A DNA stretch of 64,000 nucleotides from Aurifilum marmelostoma (lineage: Eukaryota; Ascomycota; Sordariomycetes; Diaporthales; Cryphonectriaceae): NCBI GenBank assembly GCA_027559495.1, contig JAMXSV010000003.1, positions 3,782,001-3,846,000 of the forward strand, given 5' to 3'. Below are positions 35,964 through 46,622 of the stretch, piece by piece (the first letter of the stretch is position 1; each line of letters starts with the position of its first letter). A model generated the notes under the pieces. It searched no databases, had not been told where the DNA came from, and saw nothing but the letters and a program-made list of their open reading frames with translations. The translations under genes were made by a program, and so were the position numbers.

Positions 35964-36920
35964 TTACTCCTCCGCCACATTCTGCCCCTGGTTGTCCAGA
36001 CTATGCCGACGAATAACCTCTTCCTCCTGCGACCCAAGACCCACCACACCATTATGAATACCGCCCTGGCCCAGACCAGACTGGCTAACCCCCGAAATCA
36101 CATTCTGTACGTCTCCCTTGCGGTATTGCGTCGAGCGCTCGTGCGGGCTGCCGCTGTGCTCCCCAAGTGGGTCATCAGACCCGGCCCCGAGAACACCATT
36201 GTGGATGCCGCCGCTGAACTCAGTCGCTGTTCCTGCTGATGTAGCTGCTACTGGTGGTGTCTCAGGCTCTGTACTCCTTGCTTGCTGCTGCTGCTGAAAC
36301 GCGCTTCCGCCGAAGCCGGAAGAAGCAGCCTCGAGGACTTTCTCATGCGTGCTGCCACCCGTCTCCGCTGTGGTGTCGTTCTCGTGCGCCTGCGGGCGAG
36401 TAGCTCCCAGGGCGGCGGGAGTACCTTCGCCCTCTCCGCTTAGGTCCTGTGGTCTGGTCTGCTCTGCTGTTGGAGCGACCGCATCGCCAAGGCCACCAAT
36501 GCCAGCGTCCGCAGAACCTGCTGGCGCGCCTATGACCTTGCCTTCATTGCCCAGATGTTTAGGCTTGACCTCCTCCACCGCGTCCATGCCGTCAGCACTG
36601 CTCCCCGTCCCGACGTTCAAGTGAGGACCGGAGGAGTGACCTTTTGCATTGAAGTCTCCCTCCGAGGTAGCAGTTTCAGGTACTCGTGCGTCGACATCGA
36701 CCGCCGAATCTTGATAACTGCGGTCCTGCTGCGCTGCTGGCTTGGTGGTGGTGGGGGTGGGGGTGGTGGCATTGCCGCCTTCAAGCTCGCGGCCGAGTGT
36801 CTCGTCGTCGGCGTCGGGGAATGCGCCTGGGATCTCACTCTCTGGCTCTGTGGACTGGGTTTGTGGGATGGCATTGGGGTCGGGTACGACCGCATCCTTG
36901 ATTTTTGTCACGAAATCCAT
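35964..36920 (-). CDS. Disordered protein with repeated GGIHNGV motifs
   Basis: Intronless; the first real ATG is 36920 (MDFVTKIKDAVVPDP), giving 318 aa. The chain is rich in Gly, Ala, Glu, Thr, Ser and Gln and looks wholly disordered, with no signal peptide or membrane segment. GGIHNGVLGAGSDD recurs as GGIHNGVVGLGSQEE near the C terminus, and a short poly-Gln tract (FQQQQQAR) sits in the middle. I do not recognise a named domain. The repeated GGIHNGV element suggests a small conserved fungal motif, and the composition recalls hydrophilin or stress-type proteins, which is only a guess. Confidence 0.65.
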   Translation of the reverse strand: MDFVTKIKDAVVPDPNAIPQTQSTEPESEIPGAFPDADDETLGRELEGGNATTPTPTTTKPAAQQDRSYQDSAVDVDARVPETATSEGDFNAKGHSSGPHLNVGTGSSADGMDAVEEVKPKHLGNEGKVIGAPAGSADAGIGGLGDAVAPTAEQTRPQDLSGEGEGTPAALGATRPQAHENDTTAETGGSTHEKVLEAASSGFGGSAFQQQQQARSTEPETPPVAATSAGTATEFSGGIHNGVLGAGSDDPLGEHSGSPHERSTQYRKGDVQNVISGVSQSGLGQGGIHNGVVGLGSQEEEVIRRHSLDNQGQNVAEE

Positions 36921-39349
36921 GGTTGATGATGCTGTATGGTGTTTGTGATTTGGAAATTGGACTTGTAGAACCACGACAATGCAATAGATGCGTGTTGACA
37001 AGCTGATAATTCACTATACTCCGCGATGCCTACAGTAGAGAACCACTGTTTTATAATTCCGTCCTCGTGAGGGTGTTGAAAAGAACACCACATTTACGTA
37101 AACCCCTCTCAGTCGTCACCGCCGTGTGTGTAGCTGCAGGACGCCGGATTCTGACATCACATCTTCATTCTTGACTGTAAGCAGGTTCATCGAGAGACTT
37201 GTCTTGAAATGCGCCTGTAATAGTACATCAGAATGGCACGAATGGCCCTGTTCTCGCAGCGATGATATCATGCGGATCCCCTGATGACGGGCTTGGTGCG
37301 CCCCCAAAACAGGGCCTCTAGGCTACCCCAAGGTCACTCGGCGGAACAACAGCTCCTGGGCTTACACGCAGGTCGGCAGGTCGGCCACTAGCATGCGGGG
37401 GAACCCGAGTAACACCACTATGCCTCTTTGGAAGGAGTGACACTTGTCTGGCTTGTGTCTTTTTCTTCGATTCAATTTTTACATAACCTTCTTTTCTTTT
37501 CCTCTTGTTCCGTGAACCCCCCCCCCCCCTGTTTCTAAAACATATGCATTACACTGAGATTGGTGCTGTGGAAACGTGAGCGGGGCCAGGGGGGACACAG
37601 AGGGCGGCACGCCAAACCTGAACCCCTGGGCATATGTTTTGGCTGTTGCAGCATGATGGAAGAAAAGATGACCTGCAACAGGGCAGGGTTGACGGGTTAC
37701 ATTGGAAGGCCTGTTATACAGACTTGATATGAAAAGTACTTCCGTAGGGAAAGACTCCAAGACTGTTCAGTTCTAATTATCTTGAATATCATAGCAGGAC
37801 TACACCATAACCCATCAGCTACTGAGTCTATGCATTCCTTGTAGTTTCAACGCTAAACCCTAGCCATTCAGAAGAAGAATGGCTGAAAATCTGGACATTA
37901 CAAGATTGGCCAGCATGAGTCCAAGAGAAACAGTATGGAAGGCTTCCTGTACCGCAGTCCATAATGAACACAGTGAGCCCTGCGATTACTCTCTGTACAT
38001 GTTATTTAGGGACATAGATCAGAATCAATTGATGCCGAGGAGAACCTTTTTACTATCAGGGTTATATTATATGTGCATGTATTCTCACCTCCAGGGCTCG
38101 AGACCTGCTTCTGCAGATTTAAAGGAACAAAAATAGTGATACCTCAAAAGGTATGCTATTATGTTATATCTTCAGATTGAAGGAGAACAAAAAAAGACGA
38201 CAGCATCATTTTGTAGGAATGCATTAAAGAAAAACCCAGTGTTGAAGAACACCAAAGACATGCTAGGCATAAGTGAAGAAAGCAAATCTCTTCAGAATTT
38301 TAATCAACTCGCTGCTTCGTCTAATTACACAACAAGGTTCTGCATTAACTTGGCATAACCGTACGACATGCCTTGGACGTTGCGCGTTTGCCTTGTCTGG
38401 TTTGGAAAAAGGTATGAAACGTCCGATGTGAACGTCTTGTACTATGCTCTTGCTGAATATTCCCGAGGTCTTGTTTCAAGCTGGACACATACGACTAATC
38501 GGATGAGCTATCAACCCAACATTAAAAGAGGAGAGACTGCCTGACCGTCTTCGGCTGCACTCGCAACCGCGGACTTCTCACAAAGATCCCAAAATCTCTT
38601 GTCAAACGGAAACCATCACGAGGAAGAAGCCGGACTTGCTGGCATCCTCACACATAATTACCTGCCTCCTCGCCTGTTGACACAGGAGTCAGTCGTGATG
38701 CACGCCCAGCACAAGGGACCACAATTTCACGAAACCGCAGCACCAAGACGCAGCGACAACAGCGCGGATCCGCCTCGCGATTTTCGGCTCGTCTCGAGAT
38801 TTTCAAGTTTGTTTCCCGTCCTGTTTTCAAGCTATGCACACGAGATGGCCTGTCAAGAACAAGAACAGGAGTGTTGTCTTGTCTTTTTTTTTTTCGGACG
38901 CAAGGGCTTGTGCAGTGGTAATACCCACAGCATGTCGCCGCCGCGGCATGTGTTCCCCACTCAGGGGTTGTATGTGCGGATGATTTGCGACGGCGCCTGT
39001 AGCAGGAGATCCTCGCCCGGGATCCATATCGTTCGATGCACCAACAGTCTTGACACAATGTTGCTCCCTTTTTAACCTTATATGCGGATCCGGATCGTAT
39101 ATACAGGCTTCAATGCCAGTATCGAAACTTGATATGGACGGGTAGCCATCTTTGGACAACCGACTATAGTCTTTTTCCTCTTCTTTTCTTTCTTCCTCTC
39201 TTGGGTTCTCTCTCTGAACTGTTGTAATTCCTTTCTCTTCACGTTCATCAGCAGGTCTGTCGTATCCTCTTTACGAAAACATTCACTTCTTATTCTCTCC
39301 TTTACTTTCCGTCTTGTAATACTCTTCGTACCCTCTTCTACAAGCCAAG
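36921..39349. other. Intergenic region containing an AT-rich island with two small frames
   Basis: A 13-C run lies at 37517-37529. From about 37780 to 38360 the DNA becomes clearly AT-rich and carries two tandem plus-strand frames, 37879-38136 (85 aa, MAENLDITRLAS...) and 38161-38358 (65 aa). They have no recognisable domain and AT-ending codons unlike the neighbours; they may be exons of one orphan gene or a decayed insertion. From about 39165 to 39320 a C/T-rich tract leads into the secreted-protein gene. Confidence 0.35.
39075..39349 (+). promoter_or_regulatory. Likely strong promoter with CT-rich tract
   Basis: A TATA-like TTATATG lies at about 39079, followed by a long pyrimidine-rich stretch (about 39165-39320) directly before the start codon. 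CT-rich blocks next to the transcription start are typical of highly expressed filamentous-fungal genes. This fits inducible expression of the Egh16-like gene. Confidence 0.4.
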
Positions 39350-40447
39350 ATGCCTTCTGCAATTCGCACTCTTTTTGGCGCGGCCATGCTAGGCATGGTT
39401 CGTGGGCAAGGAGTCATCCTCAAGGCCGTTGGTGATTCGGGGACCAGTCTGGGGCTGCTAGGTGAGTGGACTCATCAAGATGGCGAGACTGCTTCGTCGT
39501 TCAGTACATCCAAGCTCACAGCTCTTCCAATAGTCGACTCCAGCGACCCAAATGACGCCAACTTCATCTCAGACGCCGAGATCTCGGCCAATGTTGTTAA
39601 CGAGTGCGGTCGCACATTCGTGGGAGGCAACATGGACGTCGGCGCCAACACCGAGGACGCCCTGGCCGCGGGTAATGTCACACAGGTCGCCAAGGGGAGC
39701 CAGCTCAAGATCACGGTCGACCAGCGCAATGCCAACGGCACCGGCCCGTTCACGTGTGACATGGACCAGACGGGCAACTCGCTCGCCACGGGACAGACCC
39801 CCTTGGATGTTGCGCAGGATAGCGCCTCGGGCACTGGACAGACGACCTTGACTGTCACCATGCCTAGTGACATGGCATGCCAGGGATGTAAGTGAACAGC
39901 CTTACCCCCTCTGTTGTTTCCAGTATATGTGTATACTAGTATGTACGTAACTCTGACACATCATCTTCTTTCCTTTACCCGTTCGCCAGCGTCCCAGGGC
40001 AACGTCTGTACCGTGCGATGCCGAAACGCCGAAGACTTTGGCGGCTGCGTCGCAGTGCAGCAGACAGACGTCACAGCCCTGCCCGGCGACAACTCGCCCT
40101 CCAACATCACCACCGCGGCCACGCTGGCCGAAGTCGAGGCCCAGGTCCAGCAGAACCAGAAGGACCTCCCGGCTGCCATCGAGGGCAACGACGAGGCTGC
40201 CGCGAACGACAACGAGCAGAGTGCTAACATCGCCGAGGCCATCATGGCGGCTGATGCTGCGGTTGTGCAGTCTGAGAACGCTGAGCTGGCGACCAAGGCT
40301 GCCAGTGCGGGCACCGCAGCCGCCACAGGCAACGTTGATGCCAGAGGACTCTCTGGAAGGATCGACAACAGGCGGGCGAACCGTGGCGATGTTCGGAGGA
40401 GGATGGTGAATGTTGGTGTTGGCTACGCCGAAGACACTCAGAACTAA
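39350..40447 (+). CDS. Egh16-like secreted protein (GAS1/GAS2/MAS family, DUF3129)
   Basis: Exons 39350-39887 and 39990-40447 give 331 aa. A signal peptide is evident (MPSAIRTLFGAAMLGMVRGQ, cleavage near residue 20). The mature chain has the Egh16 pattern: GVILKAVGDSG, then ISDAEISANVVNECGRT, then G-containing Ala/Thr-rich segments, MACQGS at the splice junction, and NVCTVRCRN with paired Cys. Potential N-glycosylation sites include GNVTQV and SNITTA. Known members in Blumeria and Magnaporthe are induced during appressorium formation, so infection- or surface-induced expression is likely. No enzymatic activity is established for the family. The C-terminal ~120 residues are Ala/Glu/Asn-rich and low complexity. 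This gene points to a plant- or host-associated lifestyle but does not prove it, because saprotrophs also have it. Confidence 0.88.
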
Positions 40448-41040
40448 GTTTGCCACCCCTCTGAACAGTATGAAGGGCTGAGCTTAGCCATTAGTCTTTG
40501 GCAGCCAGGCTGGATTAGGGCTGGGGAATGAAGAGGGAATTGACGGGAGAATGAGAGACATTAGATCCGATTTGCTTCAATGACTGTGAAGAGGACGATC
40601 ACTATTCAGCACACTGTTGAAATCGCCATGTGTATACTACCGCGCTTCAGGCTACCTGGGGCAACAGACAAAATTGCAGAATCTCCATGCAGGATTTGCT
40701 TCAGGCATGCTCGTTTCAAATCGGTGCATGCCAAGATCGGACTGACATTGAGTGCAGAGACTGCGAAGACGGGTTATTCCCCCACACATAATGATAAGTA
40801 AATCCGACTGCATCAAGGGTTATCCCTTCAGATATGGCCCTTGAAATGTCCGTCACCATCTATCTTTCCATGGTCTTGGATGCATTTTGTGACTTGAGTC
40901 AGGAGTAGTGGACTAGGTGAAAATCGGCTGCAGCAACGCAGTATAAGTATGGTGCACTGGCCGGCATCAGCCGACTGCACTTCAAATATCCACCAGGGAC
41001 ATTGAACCAAGGCGCACTTGAGTGTGTGTCAATGGCTGCA
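40448..41040. other. Intergenic region between convergent genes
   Basis: No gene is seen. It contains the 3' flanks of the secreted-protein gene (plus) and the SnoaL-like gene (minus). Confidence 0.45.
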
Positions 41041-41764
41041 CTATTCCTCGTGCAGAACCTTCTCGGCGAGGTTGGTGTCATGATAGCTCCGCACATGAAA
41101 GATCTTCCCATTGTCATCCCACTCCGTCAGCCATATATAGTCGTTGTTATACGGCTGGCCTGCAAAACAGAAGAGTCAACACATAATCTCGACGAAGACA
41201 TGAGCGCCGCAACACCATTGGGTTCCTTACCGTTGGTCCTGGTGGCGAATCCCTGACACTCGACGCAGGCCCACCTGGTGTCAGCCTCAAGGATGATACT
41301 CCGGACGACGAACTTGATGGGCTTCTCCAGCTTCTTTCCTGCTGCGTTGTCAGCGGGTGAATGCCGGCCAGGTTTCTTCTCGATCGTCAAGGTGGGCTCG
41401 CACCTAGCTTTGTGAAAGAAGCAGACGAGTGCTCGGCCAGGCTGTGCCGGGTGCCAGCCAGCTCATGCCCATTGCCTGTGATCTCCCACTTGACGTTGTC
41501 TATCATATATTTCTTGAAGAATTGGTTCCTGTGATCGAGGTCATCGACCTCTTCAAGGTGTTTGAAGGCGTTCCGGATATAGTCCTTGGTCAAGACGACC
41601 GGCGTGGATGTAGTAGCCTCGGCTTGGGAAGACATGGTGCTGAAGGTGGTGGTGCGGCACGTCGGGCTTGGATACAGCGGCTGGAACCTGCGAGTACAGG
41701 CGCAAGATTGTTGCTTGACGAGCTTGGCAGTCTGCTGAAGGATTCGAGGACGGCAGAGGATCAT
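41041..41764 (-). CDS. SnoaL/NTF2-like fold protein, possible mitochondrial presequence (3 exons)
   Basis: Exons 41764-41404, 41341-41231 and 41159-41041 give 196 aa. From the inner ATG at 41635 (MSSQAEATTS) it is 153 aa, the usual SnoaL-like length. The core reads HRNQFFKKYMIDNVKWEITG, then HSLAEHSSASF. It continues through RWACVECQGFATRTNGQPYNNDY into IWLTEWDDNGKIFHVRSYHD, the alpha-plus-beta cone pattern typical of ketosteroid-isomerase-like fungal proteins. The extra 43 residues from the outer ATG are Arg/Cys/Thr-rich and acid-free, which would suit mitochondrial import. The second intron ends in a CAGCAG tandem acceptor (41344-41339 region), so one Ala may be optional. The biochemical role of these small proteins is generally unknown. 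Confidence 0.8.
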
Positions 41765-44069
41765 ATCAACTCGAGTCTGGAATGGCGTGTTCACCCTCGG
41801 TCAGGCCACATTTCGCTCCAGCATTTGAGGACATCGGATCTGTCTAGCTCACCTCGTTATAGTATATCCAAGTTTCCCCTCCGTGATATATCGCTGAGAG
41901 GATTGGATATGGCACAGCAGGTGGTAGACTTTCTCGAAAAGCCTATGCCCAAGGAAGCGTAGTCCTCTCCCTTGACAATGGCGTCTCTGACGATTGAGGG
42001 ATGCGGGGGGGCCATAACGCCATCCACCCCTGCCATGCTCTATGGATGATGTTCCGCACCCGCTACGGCACGACCCGCTACTCAAACCTTTTACTTAGTA
42101 ACTGTTAAGCCCTGGCACTGCCAAACTCGGGGCAGAGTGACAGGGTTAGGGCTGTAATACAGGCCTTGCTTTCTGCCCAGGTGGTCAGATCCTCGTGTTC
42201 GATTGGGAACCCTTGGGAAGTCTAACTGCAGTTGAATTTAATCTCAGTGTGGTTGTAAAATGGTAAACTTCCATATTTTAAGTTATTGCCAGACGAAAAT
42301 AGCAACTTATATTCCTACTAAGTAGGAAGTCCCTGGCAGAGTATTCGGCCAAAGAACCTCGAACAGCTTCCCGGGTACCTCCATTCTTTATCATATAAGC
42401 GGGAACAAGGCTTAGACATTGTAAGTATGACCTCCCAGGCTCACAGCTAGACAGCAAGACCTAAAGACCAAGGCTTTGGTTACAGGTATCAGCTGTTATC
42501 ACGACTTATGCCATCATTTTACAGTGAAGAATCGAATGCACGGCAAGCGTGGTGCCTCCTTGGGGTGCCTGTAGTTCTTGATGTCCACAAACATTCCTTG
42601 ATGGACATGATGGCTATTTTGCTTAATATACTCGATCTGGAAAGTTTGGTTCTATTAGCTTAAAATTTGACTTCAAGAGATATAGCGTAGCTTGTCGCAA
42701 TTAGGCTTTGTTATGTTTCGAAATATGTCAGTATCTTATCTTATCCACTTTATTCTGTTTACATACTGGGTCATAATAACGCAGTACTTTTCACAGACTC
42801 TCTAAACCTTAGAGCTGAGGCAATCTTGCATTTAGTAAATGTCTGTTGAGTGTGCTAGCAAAATGTATTCAACGAGAAGGAAGCCCAAGAAATTGGGCAA
42901 TCATATCTGTTGCTGCTGCTACTGCTGCCCCCCCCCCAAAAAAAGGAGCTGTTCAAAGGCTAAAGTTAGTATAGACAGATAAATACTTGTGACTTTGTGT
43001 TTTACATACTTCCAGTCTTCAACATAACAGTCCTCACAAAATATGTTATAAGCACTCACATAAAGTCTATATAGTCTACAGATTAATGCATGCAACTAGG
43101 GTAATTACCACAAATTCAGTAGATATGTTAGTGTGGAATTCTGTTTTCAAGTAAGCATCCAATCGCAGTGGTTTCTACAGTAATTCCATGAATCGACATT
43201 CGATGAAGGTTCGAGAGGACGCCTTGACCGGGGCTGGACGCCCAGAAGCAACCATACTCTTGGGTCATTCAACTTAAGGATAGCTGCTCATGTTACTGCC
43301 ACGTTGTTTTTGTTCTCTTCTTATATGCTCTTCTAGAAGGATGTAGAAAGACCACCAGGGCAGAGCAAATACAAGAAATTAATTTCAGAGGTATCTTATA
43401 CAGGCTTCTAGGCCTTCTCGTTTCCGTAGCTCCCTTTCTTCTTTGTTTTCCCCTGGGGCCGGGAGAGTCGAAGGATCCGGATCCCACGTAGCTTCAGTTC
43501 TGACATGATACTGTGTTCTATGAAGAGGTTGTGACTTGAAAATTCGGAAATAATACTAACGAGGAAAACAATCCATTTTTCTAATTCTTGTACCATGCCA
43601 GTCTGGCCCAGAGAGACTGCCATGCTGAAATGCTGGTGGTGAGCCAAGTAGGGTTGACCGACGCCACCCTTCAACCATCCCCCGCGATTTAAATAAAGCT
43701 GCGCCATGTGGGGGCTCTTGCGGCCCTGAACCTTCAGGGGTCCGCCCCTCCTCGCTGGCTGAACTGTAGCCCAATGGGTGTTTATCATCCACTGACATGT
43801 GAGGCTGTGTACGTACTTGTAGGAAGTATTGTACAGTGTGGCGGCCCCCGCTTGACCCCACAGGAGAGACCCCTGAGCTGTCTCGTAGCATGACGTTTTA
43901 CTGCAGTGGCAGTGAGCTGGAGGCCTGTTTCATAATCCCAATGGCAGGACGGAGCTGATATTATAAAGCTCTGATCCATTCACATCCTTTCCAAGCCACA
44001 TCACATTGCATATTGTGACCATTTCTCTCACAACATACTTGCTCACTTACGCCCAAACTCGCATCCAAC
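41765..44069. other. AT-rich gene-free block
   Basis: No gene is recognised. Between about 42100 and 43450 the DNA is distinctly AT-rich with dense TpA, as expected for an old RIP-mutated repeat, but I could not read a recognisable transposon protein in it. A 10-C run followed by seven A lies at 42928-42944. The last 100 bp before 44070 form the leader of the severin gene. Confidence 0.4.
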
Positions 44070-45278
44070 ATGGCGCCTGAAGACGGTCTCGTCCACCTCA
44101 AGGAGTACGACATCAAGGACAGCAACGTCGAGCTCATCGGCAGCGACCTCGACCACAAGGTCAAGTACAACAGCGCCGCCAGCGAGCCCGCCTGGAACGA
44201 CGGGCAGGTGGGCGTGGCCCCGGGCCTGCACATTTGGCGCATAGAGGACTTCGAGGTGGTCCCGTGGCCCAAGGAGAAGTACGGCCAGTTCTTTGACGGC
44301 GACAGCTTCATCGTGCTGCACTCCTACAAGGTCGGCCAGCAGGCGGAGGAGGACAAGCTCGGCCACGACATCTTCTTTTGGCTGGGCAGCCACACTTCGC
44401 AGGACGAGGCGGGCGTCGCGGCGTACAAGACCGTCGAGCTGGATGAGTTCCTGCACGGGAAAGCCAGCCAGCACCGCGAGGTCCAGGAGAGTCCCAGCGA
44501 CGCCTTCATGGAGCTCTTCCCCAAGATGCAGATCCGCTCTGGTGGCGTGCGCTCCGGTTTCAGGCACGTCGAGGAGGAGGCCAAGGAGGAGGTCTTCACC
44601 CTGCTGCGCGTGTTCAAGCACCCTGGTTCCAAGCGCGACTCCGTGGTTGTGTACGAGGTGGAGCCTACGTGGGAGAGCCTGGACGAAGACGACGTCTTCA
44701 TTCTCGACAAGGGCGACAAGATCTTTGTGTGGCAGGGCAAGAACTGCAGCCCCATGGAGAAGGCCAAGTCGGCCCAGGTGGTGCACGACATGACCCTGGC
44801 CAAGCATATCGACGTCGAGGTCCTCTCGCAGGCGGAATCACGGTCCAGGGTGGTGGTCGAGATGCTGGGCGGGAACAAGGATGCCGCGCCCGCCTCGGAG
44901 AGTTATCGCAAGCCCAAACCCTTTGCCAGCAGGTCCGCCGAAGGAGGAGAAGGAAGGAAGAAGAAGCTGTTCAAGCTCAGCGACGCGTCTGGGCAGCTGG
45001 GCTTCGGCCTGGTCAAGGAGGGCTCGTCAATTGCCAGGTCAGACCTGGATGGCAACGATGTGTTCATCCTGGACGATGCCGGCAGGACGATCTGGGTCTG
45101 GCAGGGCGCCGGGGCCAGCAGGGCCGAGAAGGCTGCCTGGCTCAAGGTTGCGCAGGCCTATGTGCGCCAGCTGCAGGGTGGTAGTGGCGACGATGGTCAG
45201 GCTGCGTACCTCACGCCGATCGCCAAGGTTGTCGATGGAAGCGAGAGCCCTGCTTTCGTGAGAGCGATTGCGGTTTGA
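44070..45278 (+). CDS. Severin-like actin-binding protein (three gelsolin domains)
   Basis: Intronless, 402 aa. There are three gelsolin repeats: about 45-160 (PGLHIWRIEDFEVVPWP ... DSFIVLHSY ... DIFFWLGSHTSQDEAG), about 180-280 (TLLRVFKHPG ... VFILDKGDKIFVWQGKNC) and about 300-400 (LFKLSDASG ... DVFILDDAGRTIWVWQG). Three repeats match severin/fragmin rather than six-domain gelsolin or villin. Such proteins sever and cap actin filaments in a calcium-dependent way and act in the cytosol. The start at 44070 is the first ATG after a typical leader. Third positions are strongly GC-rich, suggesting high expression. Confidence 0.92.
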   Translation: MAPEDGLVHLKEYDIKDSNVELIGSDLDHKVKYNSAASEPAWNDGQVGVAPGLHIWRIEDFEVVPWPKEKYGQFFDGDSFIVLHSYKVGQQAEEDKLGHDIFFWLGSHTSQDEAGVAAYKTVELDEFLHGKASQHREVQESPSDAFMELFPKMQIRSGGVRSGFRHVEEEAKEEVFTLLRVFKHPGSKRDSVVVYEVEPTWESLDEDDVFILDKGDKIFVWQGKNCSPMEKAKSAQVVHDMTLAKHIDVEVLSQAESRSRVVVEMLGGNKDAAPASESYRKPKPFASRSAEGGEGRKKKLFKLSDASGQLGFGLVKEGSSIARSDLDGNDVFILDDAGRTIWVWQGAGASRAEKAAWLKVAQAYVRQLQGGSGDDGQAAYLTPIAKVVDGSESPAFVRAIAV

Positions 45279-45523
45279 ACATTCTGGGCTGCAGTGTTTG
45301 GGCTCTACAGAGATTTGTGTGAAGTTCCATAAAGCTTTGATCTCAAGGTAGATAGGGTCAGGAAGACAATCAAAATGGTCCAATCAACTCAGTATTTCGA
45401 AGACAACAACATTTGGCCGAGCACGGTCACACTTCTCAAAGATACTGTACTGGCTGTGAGAAGAGATTGTCTTGTAAACTATTGAAGGCCTAGACCGCAT
45501 CAAAATCCGACATAAGTACTTGT

Positions 45524-46622
45524 TCAGTAAAAATAAGTCTGGCACACCCCCTTCACAAGCTTCCACCCTTCATCAAAAGCCTTGACCATCTCTTCTGGCA
45601 AGGGCCCTTTCTCCAGGCTCGCCAGATTCTCCTCAAGCTGCGCCGCGCTGCTCGCCCCGATGATCACCGCATCGCCATGCTCCCTCTTCATCATGCTGTG
45701 GTGGTTGACCCACCGCACCGCCGCCTCGGCCGTCGTCATACCTAGCTTCTTGGCCACAGGACGGATCACATCCAGCGCATCAAAATACGCGTCGTTCCAG
45801 TATCTCCCGCGGTAATACAGCCCCTGCTCCTGATTGGGGTCGAAGCGGCTCCCCTGCTCGATCTCAGACGTGTCGCGCTGGTACTTGTCCGTGAGCATCC
45901 CACCGGCAAGCGGATTATACTCATAGAATGCGATGCCGTAGTGTCGAAGGCACGGGAACAGCTCTGGTTCGACAACCCGGTGCAGGGCATTGTATATGCC
46001 CTGATAAACGTCTGGCTTCTTCCAGCCGTTTCTCTCGCAGAGCTCACAGACCTGCGCCACCTCCCAGGCCGAGAAGTTGGAGATACCGAAGCGCTTGAAG
46101 TAGCCCGCCTTGTAAAGCTCATTGACGGCCTCAAAGGTCTCGGCGTAGGGGGTCATATGGTCCGGCGCATGGAGGTACCACATCTCGATCTTGTCCGTCT
46201 TTAGGGCAGCGAGGCTGTCATTGAGTCCCGGGCCGATAAGCTCCTTCTCGTGTGTGTAGCGTCCCCATTCGGGACGAATTCGACCAGTTGGCGCCAGCTT
46301 CGTGTCCATGAGGAGCCCACGCTCTTGCCACTTGAGTTGGCCCAGGTACTCCTCGGATGAGCCGCCGCTGTACATGCGCGCTGTATCGACCTCGTTGTGG
46401 CCGTGGGCCTGGAAGACATCGAGAATTTTGGTGCAGTCTTCCAGGTTGGTGACTCGAGACTGCCCGGAGCCTACAGGCGAATGGTCAGTAAAGGGTTGAT
46501 ATGGGATATCAATCTTCTTTCCTCCTTTTCTTTGGCTCTCTTCAGATCATACCTTGTTTGCCGATCGTCATTGCGCCAAATACGACCTTGAGCGCTGTCT
46601 TGGGTTGTGTCGAGGACGCCAT
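45524..46622 (-). CDS. Aldo-keto reductase, AKR7 (aflatoxin-aldehyde-reductase-like), 2 exons
   Basis: Exons 46622-46553 and 46470-45524 give 338 aa. It is an NADPH-dependent reductase of aldehydes and ketones in the cytosol, by family. The TIM-barrel signature starts VVFGAMTIGKQ. The catalytic tetrad is visible: Asp and Tyr in EVDTARMYSGG, Lys in LMDTKLAP, and His in MWYLHAPD. Cofactor-binding signatures follow: RFGISNFSAWEV, YNPLAGGMLTDKYQ, and near the C terminus DAVIIGASSAAQLEENLA. Length fits AKR7A members. No pathway partner is adjacent, so the physiological substrate is unknown; detoxification of reactive dialdehydes is the family precedent. Confidence 0.93.

Noticed and set aside
44043..44807. 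A 254-codon minus-strand frame.
   Set aside because: Antisense to the severin gene in high-GC DNA; gelsolin repeats prove the plus strand is coding.
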